From NCBI RefSeq assembly GCF_004339095.1, contig NZ_SMGQ01000011.1, positions 481,575 through 545,574 of the forward strand: DNA of 64,000 nucleotides. The letters run 5' to 3'. The notes under the pieces are model-generated. The model was not told the DNA's origin. It worked only from the letters and a program-made list of their open reading frames with translations, and searched no databases. Source of the stretch: Natranaerovirga hydrolytica. GTDB taxonomy: Bacteria; Bacillota; Clostridia; Lachnospirales; DSM-24629. Positions 7,590 to 15,848 of the stretch are shown one piece after another; position 1 is the first letter of the stretch; each line of letters begins with the position of its first letter. The translations under genes were made by a program, and so were the position numbers.

Positions 7590-8084
7590 TTATAATATTT
7601 TTTGATAGTAAATAACATCTAATACTTTATCAAATTTCTTACCAATTTCTTTAAAATGGGCGCATTGGGTATAGCCCTTTTTCTCAAACAATTGAATACT
7701 TACCTTGTTTTCTCCTGATATGGCAGATAGAAGCACATGAAACTTATTAGCCTTTGCTTTGGCTTCAAGAAAGTCAATGGAAGCACTACCAATTCCTTTA
7801 TGCCAATATGGTCTATCTAAGTAAATGGCCACTTCTCCACAATCCTCATAAGCTTCTCTATCTCTATATTGACCTAATATACAATAACCACATAAGTTGC
7901 CTTGATAATAGATAACATATGAGACATATCTGGGATTGTTATGATAAATTATTTTTTTCATATCTTCAATAGCCAACTCTTTTTTATGGAATGTAATGGT
8001 TGTATTTCTTATATAATCATTATATAGCGCTGTAATAAAACTTAAATGTTCGTCCGCTACAACTTCAAAATTTATTAAATCCAT
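7590..8084 (-). CDS. GNAT-family N-acetyltransferase
   Basis: 164 residues, the usual GNAT length. The acetyl-CoA pyrophosphate-binding loop is visible as RPYWHKGIGSASIDF (R/QxxGxG/A form), followed by the helix and the NKVSIQLFEKKGY segment typical of the phosphinothricin acetyltransferase-like branch, ending with a DVIYYQKIL strand. The N-terminus has IRNTTITFHKKE, resembling the same branch. The true substrate (an amino compound or antibiotic) cannot be determined. Downstream lies the DUF6054-like gene. Upstream is a dispersed hairpin repeat copy (8105-8212). Confidence 0.85.
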   Translation of the reverse strand: MDLINFEVVADEHLSFITALYNDYIRNTTITFHKKELAIEDMKKIIYHNNPRYVSYVIYYQGNLCGYCILGQYRDREAYEDCGEVAIYLDRPYWHKGIGSASIDFLEAKAKANKFHVLLSAISGENKVSIQLFEKKGYTQCAHFKEIGKKFDKVLDVIYYQKIL

Positions 8085-8104
8085 ACTTCACCTCGTTGTA
8101 TATT

Positions 8105-8212
8105 AACTCAACTTATGCCTCTTACTAGCATAAGAGATATAAGTTTCCCTGATTGTGTCATCTTCAAATCCTTGCGAGCCAATTTGCAATCAAGATTTTC
8201 GTATGAGTCTAC
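8105..8212. repeat. Dispersed hairpin repeat, copy D
   Basis: Contains two segments shared with repeat copies elsewhere. The first is a hairpin (TTATGCCTCTTACTAGCATA then AGAG), matched in inverted orientation at 45893-45952. The second is TCAAATCCTTGCGAGCCAA, matching 41754-41782. It fills the gap between the GNAT gene and the gene ending at 8281 and encodes nothing visible. Confidence 0.6.
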
Positions 8213-8280
8213 CCTCTTATTATATATTAACTTAAAAGATGTTACAATCTTAAAAAGAAGCAGATTATCTACTTCTTAAA

Positions 8281-9213
8281 CTATACGAATGCCTGTAAAT
8301 TCCCTAAGAAAGTTTCATAAAAAATTTTTTCTTGTTCAAGTAACTCTTCATCACGTGAATCTATTGGATTTTGGTTTCTTTCCAAAATTTCTTCTACTGC
8401 TTTAATGGTTGAAGCTACTGAGTTTCCAAATAATTTACCATCTCCTGTTGTATTGTGCTTTTCTACAGATAGCTGAAATGCGCTATTAGTAGTCTGTGGA
8501 GGGAAAGGATTGATGTCTGTATTTCTTAAAGTCAATTCCCATGCCTTTGATACTTCATCAGGAGCATCGTATGCATAATAAGAAAAATAATAATCTAGTA
8601 ATTCTTGACTTTTTTTATCTGAAGAGGAAAAACTTCTATTTTGAACCATCTGTTTTTCAAAAGCTATTTTTAAATCAACGCTCTCCTTCGTAACCAAAAC
8701 ACCATTTTTAAGTTGAAAATCGGTACCATTCAATATAAAGGGTTTTGATGGGTCTATACCAATAGATTTTAGACCTTTTATTGCATTATCACTCCAATCT
8801 TTCAAATCTACTCCAGGTAATTTTTGTGAAAGTTGTCCGTTAGCAATCCTTATAAGGTTTGTTAAAGCCACACCAATAGCAGCAGATTCAGAACGTGTAG
8901 TACTTTCTATTATATTACCCACTAATTGAAAACCATGGGTACCTAATAATAAATTATAGCCATTTTTCAGGTCTATATTGGCACCTGTATTCAAAGTAAG
9001 TTCATTATTAGATCTATCTATTGTAGTCTTACCAACATCTTTTAAAGGTGTTGACCAATCAACTAGGTCATTATAAGGATCAAATGGCGTAACATTTTGT
9101 CCATAAAATAATGAGTGAATTTCTTTTGTTTGATTTTCCTTATCATGTGTTATAAAAGCATTCAGTGAAGCCATATAAGTAACACTCGTTTTATCTGTAC
9201 TATAAATATTCAT
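8281..9213 (-). CDS. 310-residue protein of unknown function
   Basis: A well-supported gene: AGGAGG precedes ATG 9213 by 6 bases. There is no signal peptide and no membrane span. The N-terminal half is Asn/Thr/Ser-rich and looks beta-strand-rich (TIDRSNNELTLNTGANIDLK). The C-terminal half is helical with a conserved-looking aromatic block (LLDYYFSYYAYDAPDEVSKA) and a charged final helix. I do not recognise a family; extracellular-structure or flagellar-type proteins share this composition, but there is no supporting neighbour. It is transcribed alone, with repeats on both sides. Confidence 0.65.
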   Translation of the reverse strand: MNIYSTDKTSVTYMASLNAFITHDKENQTKEIHSLFYGQNVTPFDPYNDLVDWSTPLKDVGKTTIDRSNNELTLNTGANIDLKNGYNLLLGTHGFQLVGNIIESTTRSESAAIGVALTNLIRIANGQLSQKLPGVDLKDWSDNAIKGLKSIGIDPSKPFILNGTDFQLKNGVLVTKESVDLKIAFEKQMVQNRSFSSSDKKSQELLDYYFSYYAYDAPDEVSKAWELTLRNTDINPFPPQTTNSAFQLSVEKHNTTGDGKLFGNSVASTIKAVEEILERNQNPIDSRDEELLEQEKIFYETFLGNLQAFV

Positions 9214-9382
9214 TTAAAGCCTCCTTCATATTGATACAAAGTTTTAATTTTCATAATGATTGCAAAACACCAATATACATATACTATATTATCGTAATAT
9301 ACATTAAAATACTTAACTTATCTTTGAAAAATTTTAATCATTGTCAAATAATTCAACTCTAAAATATTTAATACAATCATTA

Positions 9383-9420
9383 ATTAGACTTTCATTGATA
9401 ACTTACGCCAGTAATTAAGT
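9383..9420. repeat. Dispersed hairpin repeat, partial copy E
   Basis: TTAGACTTTCATTGATAACT followed by TACGCCAGTAA matches the copy at 45893-45952 in the same orientation with a few changes. It lies in the non-coding gap 9214-9493. Confidence 0.45.
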
Positions 9421-9445
9421 AAAAGGCCTTTTAAAAGTTAAATAT

Positions 9446-9486
9446 AAAAACTGACTCAATACACTAAAGATTGAAGTCAGTTTTTT
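9446..9486 (-). terminator. Terminator after the helD-linked small gene
   Basis: Arms AAAACTGACT (9447-9456) and AGTCAGTTTT (9475-9484) with a T-run on the minus strand. It lies directly after the stop of the gene at 9494-9751. Confidence 0.7.
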
Positions 9487-9493
9487 CATAGCA

Positions 9494-9751
9494 TTAGTTC
9501 AATATTTTACTTTGATTATTATCTAATATGACTTTTAATAAATAGTCCTTTTTATTGTGTTGATAGTTGATTACATAATTTTTATCATCTTGACAGTTGA
9601 TGACAATATCCGTAACATTAGAGTCTGATAAATATTTTTTAACGATTGTTTCATTTCTGAGTATTTTTGTGGATTGGTGGTTTTTTGCTGCTAATTCTTT
9701 TGAATACATTGCTAGTAATAATAATGATTGTTTGATACTGTTTTTCTGCAT
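9494..9751 (-). CDS. Small protein of unknown function downstream of helD
   Basis: 85 residues, soluble and charged, beginning MQKNSIKQSLLLLAMYSKEL. A helical N-terminal half is followed by what look like short strands (NYVINYQHNKKDYLLKVIL). The start is ATG 9751, with GTGGAGGACATT before it; an earlier GTG frame start lies in the ribosome site. The gene begins 20 bases after the helD stop and is probably in the same transcript, which ends at the terminator 9446-9486. No family recognised. Confidence 0.6.
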   Translation of the reverse strand: MQKNSIKQSLLLLAMYSKELAAKNHQSTKILRNETIVKKYLSDSNVTDIVINCQDDKNYVINYQHNKKDYLLKVILDNNQSKILN

Positions 9752-9771
9752 AATGTCCTCCACTTTTCTAG

Positions 9772-12036
9772 TTAATGTATGGCTTTGATACTTCCTGTAA
9801 TGCCAAGTATATATAGTCTATGTAGCGCTCTAGTCAGTGCAACATATAATAGTTTTAGGTCCAGTTCATTCATAGAATAATTTTCATTTAATGTAGCCAC
9901 GATAACCACATCAAATTCTAGTCCTTTTGCCAAGTAAGACGGTACAATTGTTATTCCTGCGCCGTAATTATCTTGATCTTCTTCTAAAATGTGTATGTCT
10001 TGTAAACCTCTATTTTTCAGTTCTTTTTGTATGATTTTACACTCTTCTACTGTTTTTCCAATAATTGCAATAGAACTGTATGCCTTTTTTGTTTCTAGGA
10101 TTTCTTTATATATGGAATCCAAAACTTTTTGTTTGTTGTCTAATTCCATTATTAGCGGTTCTTTTCCATGTCTAATGACAGGTTTGGCAAGGTCTAATGT
10201 ATGATCTAGCTTACCAATAATATGGTTTGCTTGATTCATGATTTCTATGGTGGTTCTATAGCTTTGTACGAGACTCATATAATCAGCTTTATTTTCGAAT
10301 ACATTTTCTGTTATTTCCTTCCAGTCATTAATGCCTCGATAGGAATATATGCCTTGTGATAAATCACCAAGTAATGTAAACATATTGGTGTTAAATATTT
10401 TTTTCAAAGTATAGATTTGTAAAGGGCTATAGTCTTGGGCCTCATCAATTACAACATTTTTAATGTCAAATTTTTTATCAAAACCAAATATTTTATATTG
10501 TAAATAAGATAATGCTGTTAAATCTTCTAAGTCAAAGCTTTTTTTAGCAATAGCTTTTTTTACATATTCTGAAAAATACTTAACTTGATTATCTGACATA
10601 TCTGCTCTCATATATTTTCTTAAACAATCCGCATCACCAAATAAATCTTTATAGTATTCCAGTAGTTTGGTTTTAGGGAACTGTTTAATATAATGATTCA
10701 CAAGGGTTCTAGAATCTTTTTTAAGACTTTCTAATTTTTTATCTCTTGCTTCTATTAGGGATAAGATTTTTTGTCTTCTTTCTTCTGTTTCAGCTTCAGT
10801 ATCTCGAATGCTTTGTATTTTAAAATCATATTGCTCTTCTGTTTCTTTTAAAATAGTTTTTTTGACACCATTAAATTTATGTCTTAGATTTTGCTTGATT
10901 TGATCCACCCTTTTAAAAAGTGGTGTGCCTTTTAAATCTTCTAAAAACATTTTATTTAAGTCCGTATGTTTCATAATAATATGTTCTTGTAAGGCAAAGT
11001 CTGCTTTTGGAACAAAATCTAATTCTAAATCCTCAACATACTGATCCATCATTTCTTTTATATCTAGAGAGCCTTTAAAAGACAGTAACCATTTAAGCAA
11101 ATCAACGTCTTTAGTCGTATCTTTTTGGATTAATAACTCCATATTTTCAAAAGGGTTCTCTACTTTAAATGAAAATCCTATAAAGTCTTTCATCAGCTCT
11201 ATATAAGTGGTTTGTTTGACATCTTCTACACCTAATTCAGGCAATACTTCAGAGATATAATTGATAAATAATTTATTAGGTGCAATAATCATAAAATTTT
11301 CTGGGTCAAGGATATCTTCATAAGTATAAATAAAATAAGCGATACGATGCAATGCAATAGTAGTTTTTCCACTACCAGCCACGCCTTGAACAATTAAAGG
11401 TTTTTTTAATTCTGCTCTTATGACTTTATTTTGTTCTGCCTGTATGGTAGATGCAATATCTTTTAATTTATCATCTGCATTTTCCTCCAACACAGCTTGT
11501 AAAAAGTTGTCATTGGCTGTCATATCAATATCCATATAGTCTTCTAATTCACCATCTTGAATCGTGAATTGTCTTTTTAGCTTTAAATCGACTATTTGCT
11601 CTCCTGATGGCGATTCATATGAAACTTCTCCTAACCTTCCGTCATAATATACCGACGCAAGAGGTGAACGCCAATCAATCACCAAAGGGCTATTGTCTTC
11701 ATCTTTGAACAAAGAAATTTTACCGATGTAAAAAATCTCTGGACTTTGTTTTTTCTTAGATTGTATATCGATTCTTGCAAAATAAGGCTTTTTTATAGCT
11801 TTTTTATAATTGTCATGGTTTTTCATTGCATTTTCTAAGAAATTAGAGTTAACCATAATACTAATATAGCTTTGACTACTGTCTAAATAATCTAAGTGAA
11901 CATAAGCGTCTTTAATATTTTCTTTAAAATTCTTTTTATATTCTTCTGTGGCATTTATAATGTCTTTCATATAATTAACGGTGTAACCTAACCGTTCTTT
12001 CTCACTTTTTAACTCTGAGGTTTTATCTCGTAGCAT
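9772..12036 (-). CDS. helD: HelD-type helicase-like ATPase (RNA polymerase recycling)
   Basis: 754 residues. An N-terminal coiled coil (1-50) is followed by VIDWRSPLASVYYDGRLGE (about 119-137), a hallmark of HelD proteins. The UvrD-like ATPase core begins with Walker A GVAGSGKTTIALHR (about 218-231), continues with a long helical insertion (about 330-470), Walker B VVIDEAQDYSPLQ (about 530), LLGDLSQGIYSYRG, and C-terminal motifs SYRTTIEI and LYVALTRALHRLYIL. HelD is known to bind stalled RNA polymerase and release it from nucleic acid with ATP. Length and order match the Gram-positive class. ATG 12036 follows AAAGGAATTATT. Confidence 0.9.
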   Translation of the reverse strand: MLRDKTSELKSEKERLGYTVNYMKDIINATEEYKKNFKENIKDAYVHLDYLDSSQSYISIMVNSNFLENAMKNHDNYKKAIKKPYFARIDIQSKKKQSPEIFYIGKISLFKDEDNSPLVIDWRSPLASVYYDGRLGEVSYESPSGEQIVDLKLKRQFTIQDGELEDYMDIDMTANDNFLQAVLEENADDKLKDIASTIQAEQNKVIRAELKKPLIVQGVAGSGKTTIALHRIAYFIYTYEDILDPENFMIIAPNKLFINYISEVLPELGVEDVKQTTYIELMKDFIGFSFKVENPFENMELLIQKDTTKDVDLLKWLLSFKGSLDIKEMMDQYVEDLELDFVPKADFALQEHIIMKHTDLNKMFLEDLKGTPLFKRVDQIKQNLRHKFNGVKKTILKETEEQYDFKIQSIRDTEAETEERRQKILSLIEARDKKLESLKKDSRTLVNHYIKQFPKTKLLEYYKDLFGDADCLRKYMRADMSDNQVKYFSEYVKKAIAKKSFDLEDLTALSYLQYKIFGFDKKFDIKNVVIDEAQDYSPLQIYTLKKIFNTNMFTLLGDLSQGIYSYRGINDWKEITENVFENKADYMSLVQSYRTTIEIMNQANHIIGKLDHTLDLAKPVIRHGKEPLIMELDNKQKVLDSIYKEILETKKAYSSIAIIGKTVEECKIIQKELKNRGLQDIHILEEDQDNYGAGITIVPSYLAKGLEFDVVIVATLNENYSMNELDLKLLYVALTRALHRLYILGITGSIKAIH

Positions 12037-12261
12037 AATAATTCCTTTCGTTCCTAATGATTCTTTAATATAATATGTATTGCAATGATTTTATAGGCTC
12101 ATAATAATCATTAATTTTGATGCCACTATTCTTATAAACCCTTACCATTATATAGAATAATATATAATCATTCAAGGTCTATTCAAAATAATTATAAATA
12201 GCTATACTTAATGAGATCTTATGTAAAGTTATTGTTAACAAAATGAAGAATAGGTGGTATA

Positions 12262-12831
12262 ATGGTTTTTGATTTAATTTTAAATAAAGGAATGATGAAT
12301 TTGAATATAGATGTAAGATTGTTTGATTTTTTATTTGGTATATCATCAGAGTATACTTTTGTTGGACATACGATGTTATGGATCACTGAAATATCTTCTA
12401 TGCTATTTGCAGGAATCTATGTTGTAGCCATTATAAAATTACTATTAGATAAAGACAAAAGAATTATCCCTTTAATTATAGGGCCGGCATTTGCTTTATT
12501 TACGGTACAATTGATTAGGTACTTTTATGTACGTCCCAGACCTTTTGTAGCAATGGAATTAGAGAGTTTATTGTCTCACAGTGCAAATGGTTCTTTTCCT
12601 AGTCAACATGCTGTTTCAGCCTTTGTCATTGCCACTGTTGTTCTGTGTTGTTTTTACCCTGTCGGCAAACTGGTTATTGCTTTAGCCATTTTAACTGCCC
12701 TTTCTAGAGTGATGGTAGGCGTTCATTATCCGTTGGATGTCATGATGGGTGCTTTTATTGGCATTGCCATAGGTTGGATGAGCTTTTATTTATTTAATCA
12801 ATATATAAGAAAAAAGCAAGAAAGTTTGTAA
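12262..12831 (+). CDS. PAP2-family membrane phosphatase
   Basis: 189 residues with about five membrane spans. The three phosphatase motifs are present: a KxxxxxxRP-type segment seen as YFYVRPRPF, PSQHAVSAF (with GSF before it), and SRVMVGVHYPLDVMMG. The family removes phosphate from lipid pyrophosphates; proteins of this size in Gram-positives are often undecaprenyl-diphosphate phosphatases (BcrC-like), but phosphatidylglycerophosphate or other lipid phosphates are also possible. AGGTGG lies 4-5 bases before ATG 12262. It diverges from helD and converges with the thioredoxin-like gene. Confidence 0.88.
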   Translation: MVFDLILNKGMMNLNIDVRLFDFLFGISSEYTFVGHTMLWITEISSMLFAGIYVVAIIKLLLDKDKRIIPLIIGPAFALFTVQLIRYFYVRPRPFVAMELESLLSHSANGSFPSQHAVSAFVIATVVLCCFYPVGKLVIALAILTALSRVMVGVHYPLDVMMGAFIGIAIGWMSFYLFNQYIRKKQESL

Positions 12832-12858
12832 AGTATACTTTCTTGCTTTTTTCTTATA
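12804..12858. terminator. Bidirectional terminator between convergent genes
   Basis: Perfect 22-base-pair stem with arms 12804-12825 and 12837-12858 and an 11-base loop. A-runs in the left arm and T-runs in the right arm let it work in both directions. It includes the PAP2 stop codon and the end of the thioredoxin-like gene. Confidence 0.85.
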
Positions 12859-13183
12859 AAAGTTTTTTAATGGTATGATAGATTTGCATCGTCGGTATAC
12901 CTTCTGTTGATTCTAGACTGCCATTGATAAAGACCAATGGGACAATAGAGCCTTCTTTTAATTCTGCTACAGCATAATCATATGCTTCTAATTCATCTTT
13001 TACAATGTCAATAAACTTAACTTGAACAGCATTTTGAACATCAGAATCTTGAATGTACTCTAAAAATTCCTTGAACAAATCCATATTGGTTCGTGTGTTT
13101 TTATCACAATATGTTTTGCCACAACAACTTTTACCCAGTACATAATTGGATATTCCAAAAACCTCTATATTTATTTTTTTCAT
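12854..13183 (-). CDS. Thioredoxin-fold protein (YuzD-like)
   Basis: 109 residues. A first beta strand (KKINIEVFGIS) leads to a cysteine-containing loop KSCCGKTYCDKNTRT, then a helix, a second strand VQVKFIDIVKDE and a VPLVFINGSLESTEGIPT segment with the cis-proline position of the thioredoxin fold. This layout resembles the YuzD group of small disulfide-oxidoreductase-like proteins. Three cysteines cluster at residues 20-26 instead of a plain CxxC. Function unknown; redox or metal binding is possible. A decayed duplicate lies at 13882-13987. Confidence 0.6.
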   Translation of the reverse strand: MKKINIEVFGISNYVLGKSCCGKTYCDKNTRTNMDLFKEFLEYIQDSDVQNAVQVKFIDIVKDELEAYDYAVAELKEGSIVPLVFINGSLESTEGIPTMQIYHTIKKLL

Positions 13184-13397
13184 ATTATTAACGCTCCTAA
13201 CATAATTTGAAACTTGTTCTCATTTTGATTATACAATAAGATTGTTTTTTTTAAAAGACATTGCTTGTATTTTTTATGTACGTTGTACAAAACACTCTTA
13301 ATACTAAGGGGTCAAAAGATAGGCGCCTAATAATCATCTTTTAAAAATGATATAAAAAACAAATATTTTTCTCCAATTGAATTATTGGATTTTGCCA

Positions 13398-13769
13398 TTA
13401 GTTATTTGGGGTTCCTTTTTCAAGTCTCATAAAGATATTGTTTATTATTATTCCGATTATACCACCTAGAATAATTAAACTTATCAATTGTAATTGAGTG
13501 ATATTATAGCATATATATTTCCAAATATAGATTATGATATTTATTCCAATAATATAAGAACCATAAAGGGCAGACCTAATGATACCTTTTATAGGCAATG
13601 TCATAGAAACATAAACAGAAAACAAAACTACACTTATTCCAAAATAACTTGGATTTATAATATCCCATAATATCATTACGTGCATAAATCCATATAGGAT
13701 TGCCACACAAGCAACGGTATATTTCCATACCATTGTATATTTTTCAAGGGTAACTCTTATTTTCATCAT
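13398..13769 (-). CDS. Small four-span membrane protein, unknown
   Basis: 123 residues with about four hydrophobic segments (17-38, 42-58, 66-84, 92-112) and short basic ends. No motif recognised. The start uses ATG ATG after GGGAATAT, so either codon could serve. It stands alone between the thioredoxin-like gene and its decayed copy. A weak hairpin at 13314-13342 (AAAAGAT/ATCTTTT) may end its transcript. Confidence 0.6.
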   Translation of the reverse strand: MMKIRVTLEKYTMVWKYTVACVAILYGFMHVMILWDIINPSYFGISVVLFSVYVSMTLPIKGIIRSALYGSYIIGINIIIYIWKYICYNITQLQLISLIILGGIIGIIINNIFMRLEKGTPNN

Positions 13770-13881
13770 ATATTCCCACTCTTTTTATATTTTTCAACGT
13801 TGGTAAAAACAATTTATCATAAATGAATTGCGAATTATGTCAAAACTTGTCAGGTATTTATTTCATTTTTATTACAATTTT

Positions 13882-13987
13882 TTAAATGCCAACCAACTTA
13901 ACCTTAACATCATCCTGAACATCAGAACCACAACTATCATCTATGAATTTTGGATATTCCAAAAATCTCTATATTAATTTTATTCAT
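13882..13987 (-). pseudogene. Decayed duplicate of the thioredoxin-like gene at 12854-13183
   Basis: From ATG 13987 the frame reads MNKINIEIFGISK, matching MKKINIEVFGISN of the intact gene. It then shifts by one base to read IDDSCGSDVQDDVKVKLVGI and stops at 13882-13884, matching SDVQNAVQVKFIDI of the intact gene with the intervening cysteine-loop and helix deleted. Upstream bases (up to GTGATTTGAAAC) also resemble those of the intact copy. It is a broken, internally deleted duplicate. It fills most of the gap 13770-14146; I see nothing else there apart from the methyltransferase ribosome site. Confidence 0.7.
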
Positions 13988-14146
13988 TTATAAAATCCCC
14001 CTTATGTGATTTGAAACGTAAGTTTAAATAATTAACGCCTATCTTACAATAACCCAACTGACTTAGACTATTTTTTATTAAAATTATTCAAAACCCTATT
14101 CATCTGTGATATACTAACTATCGTATTAGAAAAGGAGAGGTGCTTT

Positions 14147-14752
14147 ATGGAATATACAGGTGAACGGGTTATCCCTAAGATAATGAATCCTAAAAATGGT
14201 ATGCTGTTAGAGCATTTAGATCGATATGTTTTTGCAAAAGATTATTGTAAAGGTAGAGTTTTAGATATTGCTTGCGGAGCTGGTTATGGTAGCGAATTGT
14301 TATTGGATCATAATGATGCCATAACGGAATATGTGGGAATTGATATAGATGATGAAACCATTGCTTATGCAAAAGCGAATTATACTTATCCTAGAACCAA
14401 ATATTATACTGGAGATGCTTTGGATCAAGAATTACCCAATAAGCATGGTACATTTGATACCATAGTAAGCTTTGAAACCATAGAGCATTTTTATGGTGAT
14501 GAATTGTTTATTGAAAATTTATATCATTTATTAAAACCAGGCGGTACACTTGTTATTTCTACGCCTTTTGGTCGTGGTAAAGATTTTCCTTGTAAGTCTC
14601 AATATCACGTCTATCAGTATACTGAAGATGAATTTTTAGACGTTTTGAAGCCTTTTAAAGAAATTACTATGTTTCATCAAGTGGATCGTACCATTGAAAT
14701 GCCTAAACCGGATAAAAAATATTATTTAATGGTAGCTGTGTGTAAAAAATAA
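14147..14752 (+). CDS. Class I SAM-dependent methyltransferase
   Basis: 201 residues. The SAM-binding motif I is VLDIACGAGYGSELLL (about 38-53), motif II EYVGIDIDDETIAYA, a later acidic strand FDTIVSFETIEHFY and the LLKPGGTLVISTP strand. The N-terminal MEYTGERVIPK segment is common in methyltransferases of the Methyltransf_11/25 type that lie near glycan or small-molecule genes. The substrate is unknown. AGGAGAGGTGC precedes the start. The gene stands alone and ends in a strong terminator. Confidence 0.85.
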   Translation: MEYTGERVIPKIMNPKNGMLLEHLDRYVFAKDYCKGRVLDIACGAGYGSELLLDHNDAITEYVGIDIDDETIAYAKANYTYPRTKYYTGDALDQELPNKHGTFDTIVSFETIEHFYGDELFIENLYHLLKPGGTLVISTPFGRGKDFPCKSQYHVYQYTEDEFLDVLKPFKEITMFHQVDRTIEMPKPDKKYYLMVAVCKK

Positions 14753-14754
14753 TA

Positions 14755-14795
14755 TATAGAAAAATCCACCCTTTCTTAGGGTGGATTTTTCTATA
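14755..14795. terminator. Terminator after the methyltransferase gene
   Basis: Perfect 18-base-pair stem (14755-14772 with 14778-14795) with a 5-base loop and T-run in the right arm. The mirrored A-run means it could also serve prs on the opposite strand. Confidence 0.85.
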
Positions 14796-14849
14796 TATTA
14801 ATGTCTAATCTCAATCCTTGTCAACCAGTTTAAGTATCCAATTTGCATC

Positions 14850-15815
14850 TTAAATATTTTCAAATATTTTATTAGGGACTTCGTTAAAGAGTGGACTGAC
14901 CGATTCTCTTCTATCGATTCTTCCAATGGTTTCTGCAAATAAGGGTGCAACAGAAACGATTTTGACTTTGTCACTGTTTTGTATATATGGATTGTTAACC
15001 GAGTCTGTACTAATGAGCAATTCGATTGGACTATCTTCTAATTTTTGTACGCCTTTTTCTGTTAACAGAACATGAGACAAGGCTGCATATATTTTTTTTG
15101 CACCTTTTTCTTTTAATGTGCGTGCCACGTCTATTAATGTGCCACCTGATATACTAAAATCATCAACGATCAGTGCATTTTTACCTTCAACGTCTCCTAC
15201 AATATCTACTATCTTAGCATTTTCACTATGATCGTCTCGTTCTTTATCACCAATGGCTACAGATGTTTTTAAATATTTTGCATAATTTCTCGCTTCCTTA
15301 GTAAATCCTGAGTCTGGAGAAACAACTACCAAGTCATCTAAATTAAGTGTTTTAACATATTCGCATAGAATCGGTAAGGCGAATAAGTGATCCACAGGTT
15401 TCTTGAAAAAACCTTGTATTTGAGGGCTATGTAAATCCATTGTTACCACTCTATCTGCTCCTGCCAACTCAATACATTCCGCACAAACTCTTCCTCTAAT
15501 AGACACTCTTGGTTCGTCTTTTTTATCACCTTTTGCATAGGAGAAGTAAGGCATAACAACTGTTACAGTATTGGCACTGGCTCTTTTAAATGCATCCACC
15601 CAAAAAAGAATTTCTGTAAATTCATTATTTGGATGTAATCCAATGGATTGGACTAGATAAACGTCTTTATCTCTAACTGTTTCATCCGCTTTAACATATG
15701 TATTGCCTTCAGTAAAAGTAAATACTCTCGACTTACCCAGTTCTGTCCCTAAGTAATCACATATTTTTTGGGCAAATTCCTTGCCACTGCTTCCAGCAAA
15801 TATTTTAATTTCCAT
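14850..15815 (-). CDS. prs: Ribose-phosphate pyrophosphokinase (PRPP synthase), divergent type
   Basis: 321 residues. It makes PRPP from ribose 5-phosphate and ATP, feeding purine, pyrimidine, histidine and tryptophan synthesis. Family features: VMPYFSYAKGDKKDEPRVS (the flexible-loop region), ADRVVTMDLHSPQIQGFF, and VVVSPDSGFTKEARNYAKYL. The PRPP-binding loop reads ALIVDDFSISGGTLIDVA, whereas most bacterial enzymes have VDDMIDTAGT, and the first-loop FSDGE motif is FTEGN. These changes mark a divergent subgroup, so a second, classical prs may exist elsewhere in the genome. It is likely a single-gene transcript. Confidence 0.88.
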   Translation of the reverse strand: MEIKIFAGSSGKEFAQKICDYLGTELGKSRVFTFTEGNTYVKADETVRDKDVYLVQSIGLHPNNEFTEILFWVDAFKRASANTVTVVMPYFSYAKGDKKDEPRVSIRGRVCAECIELAGADRVVTMDLHSPQIQGFFKKPVDHLFALPILCEYVKTLNLDDLVVVSPDSGFTKEARNYAKYLKTSVAIGDKERDDHSENAKIVDIVGDVEGKNALIVDDFSISGGTLIDVARTLKEKGAKKIYAALSHVLLTEKGVQKLEDSPIELLISTDSVNNPYIQNSDKVKIVSVAPLFAETIGRIDRRESVSPLFNEVPNKIFENI

Positions 15816-15848
15816 TGTTCTTCCTCCTATAGGTTATCCTTTGAAAGT

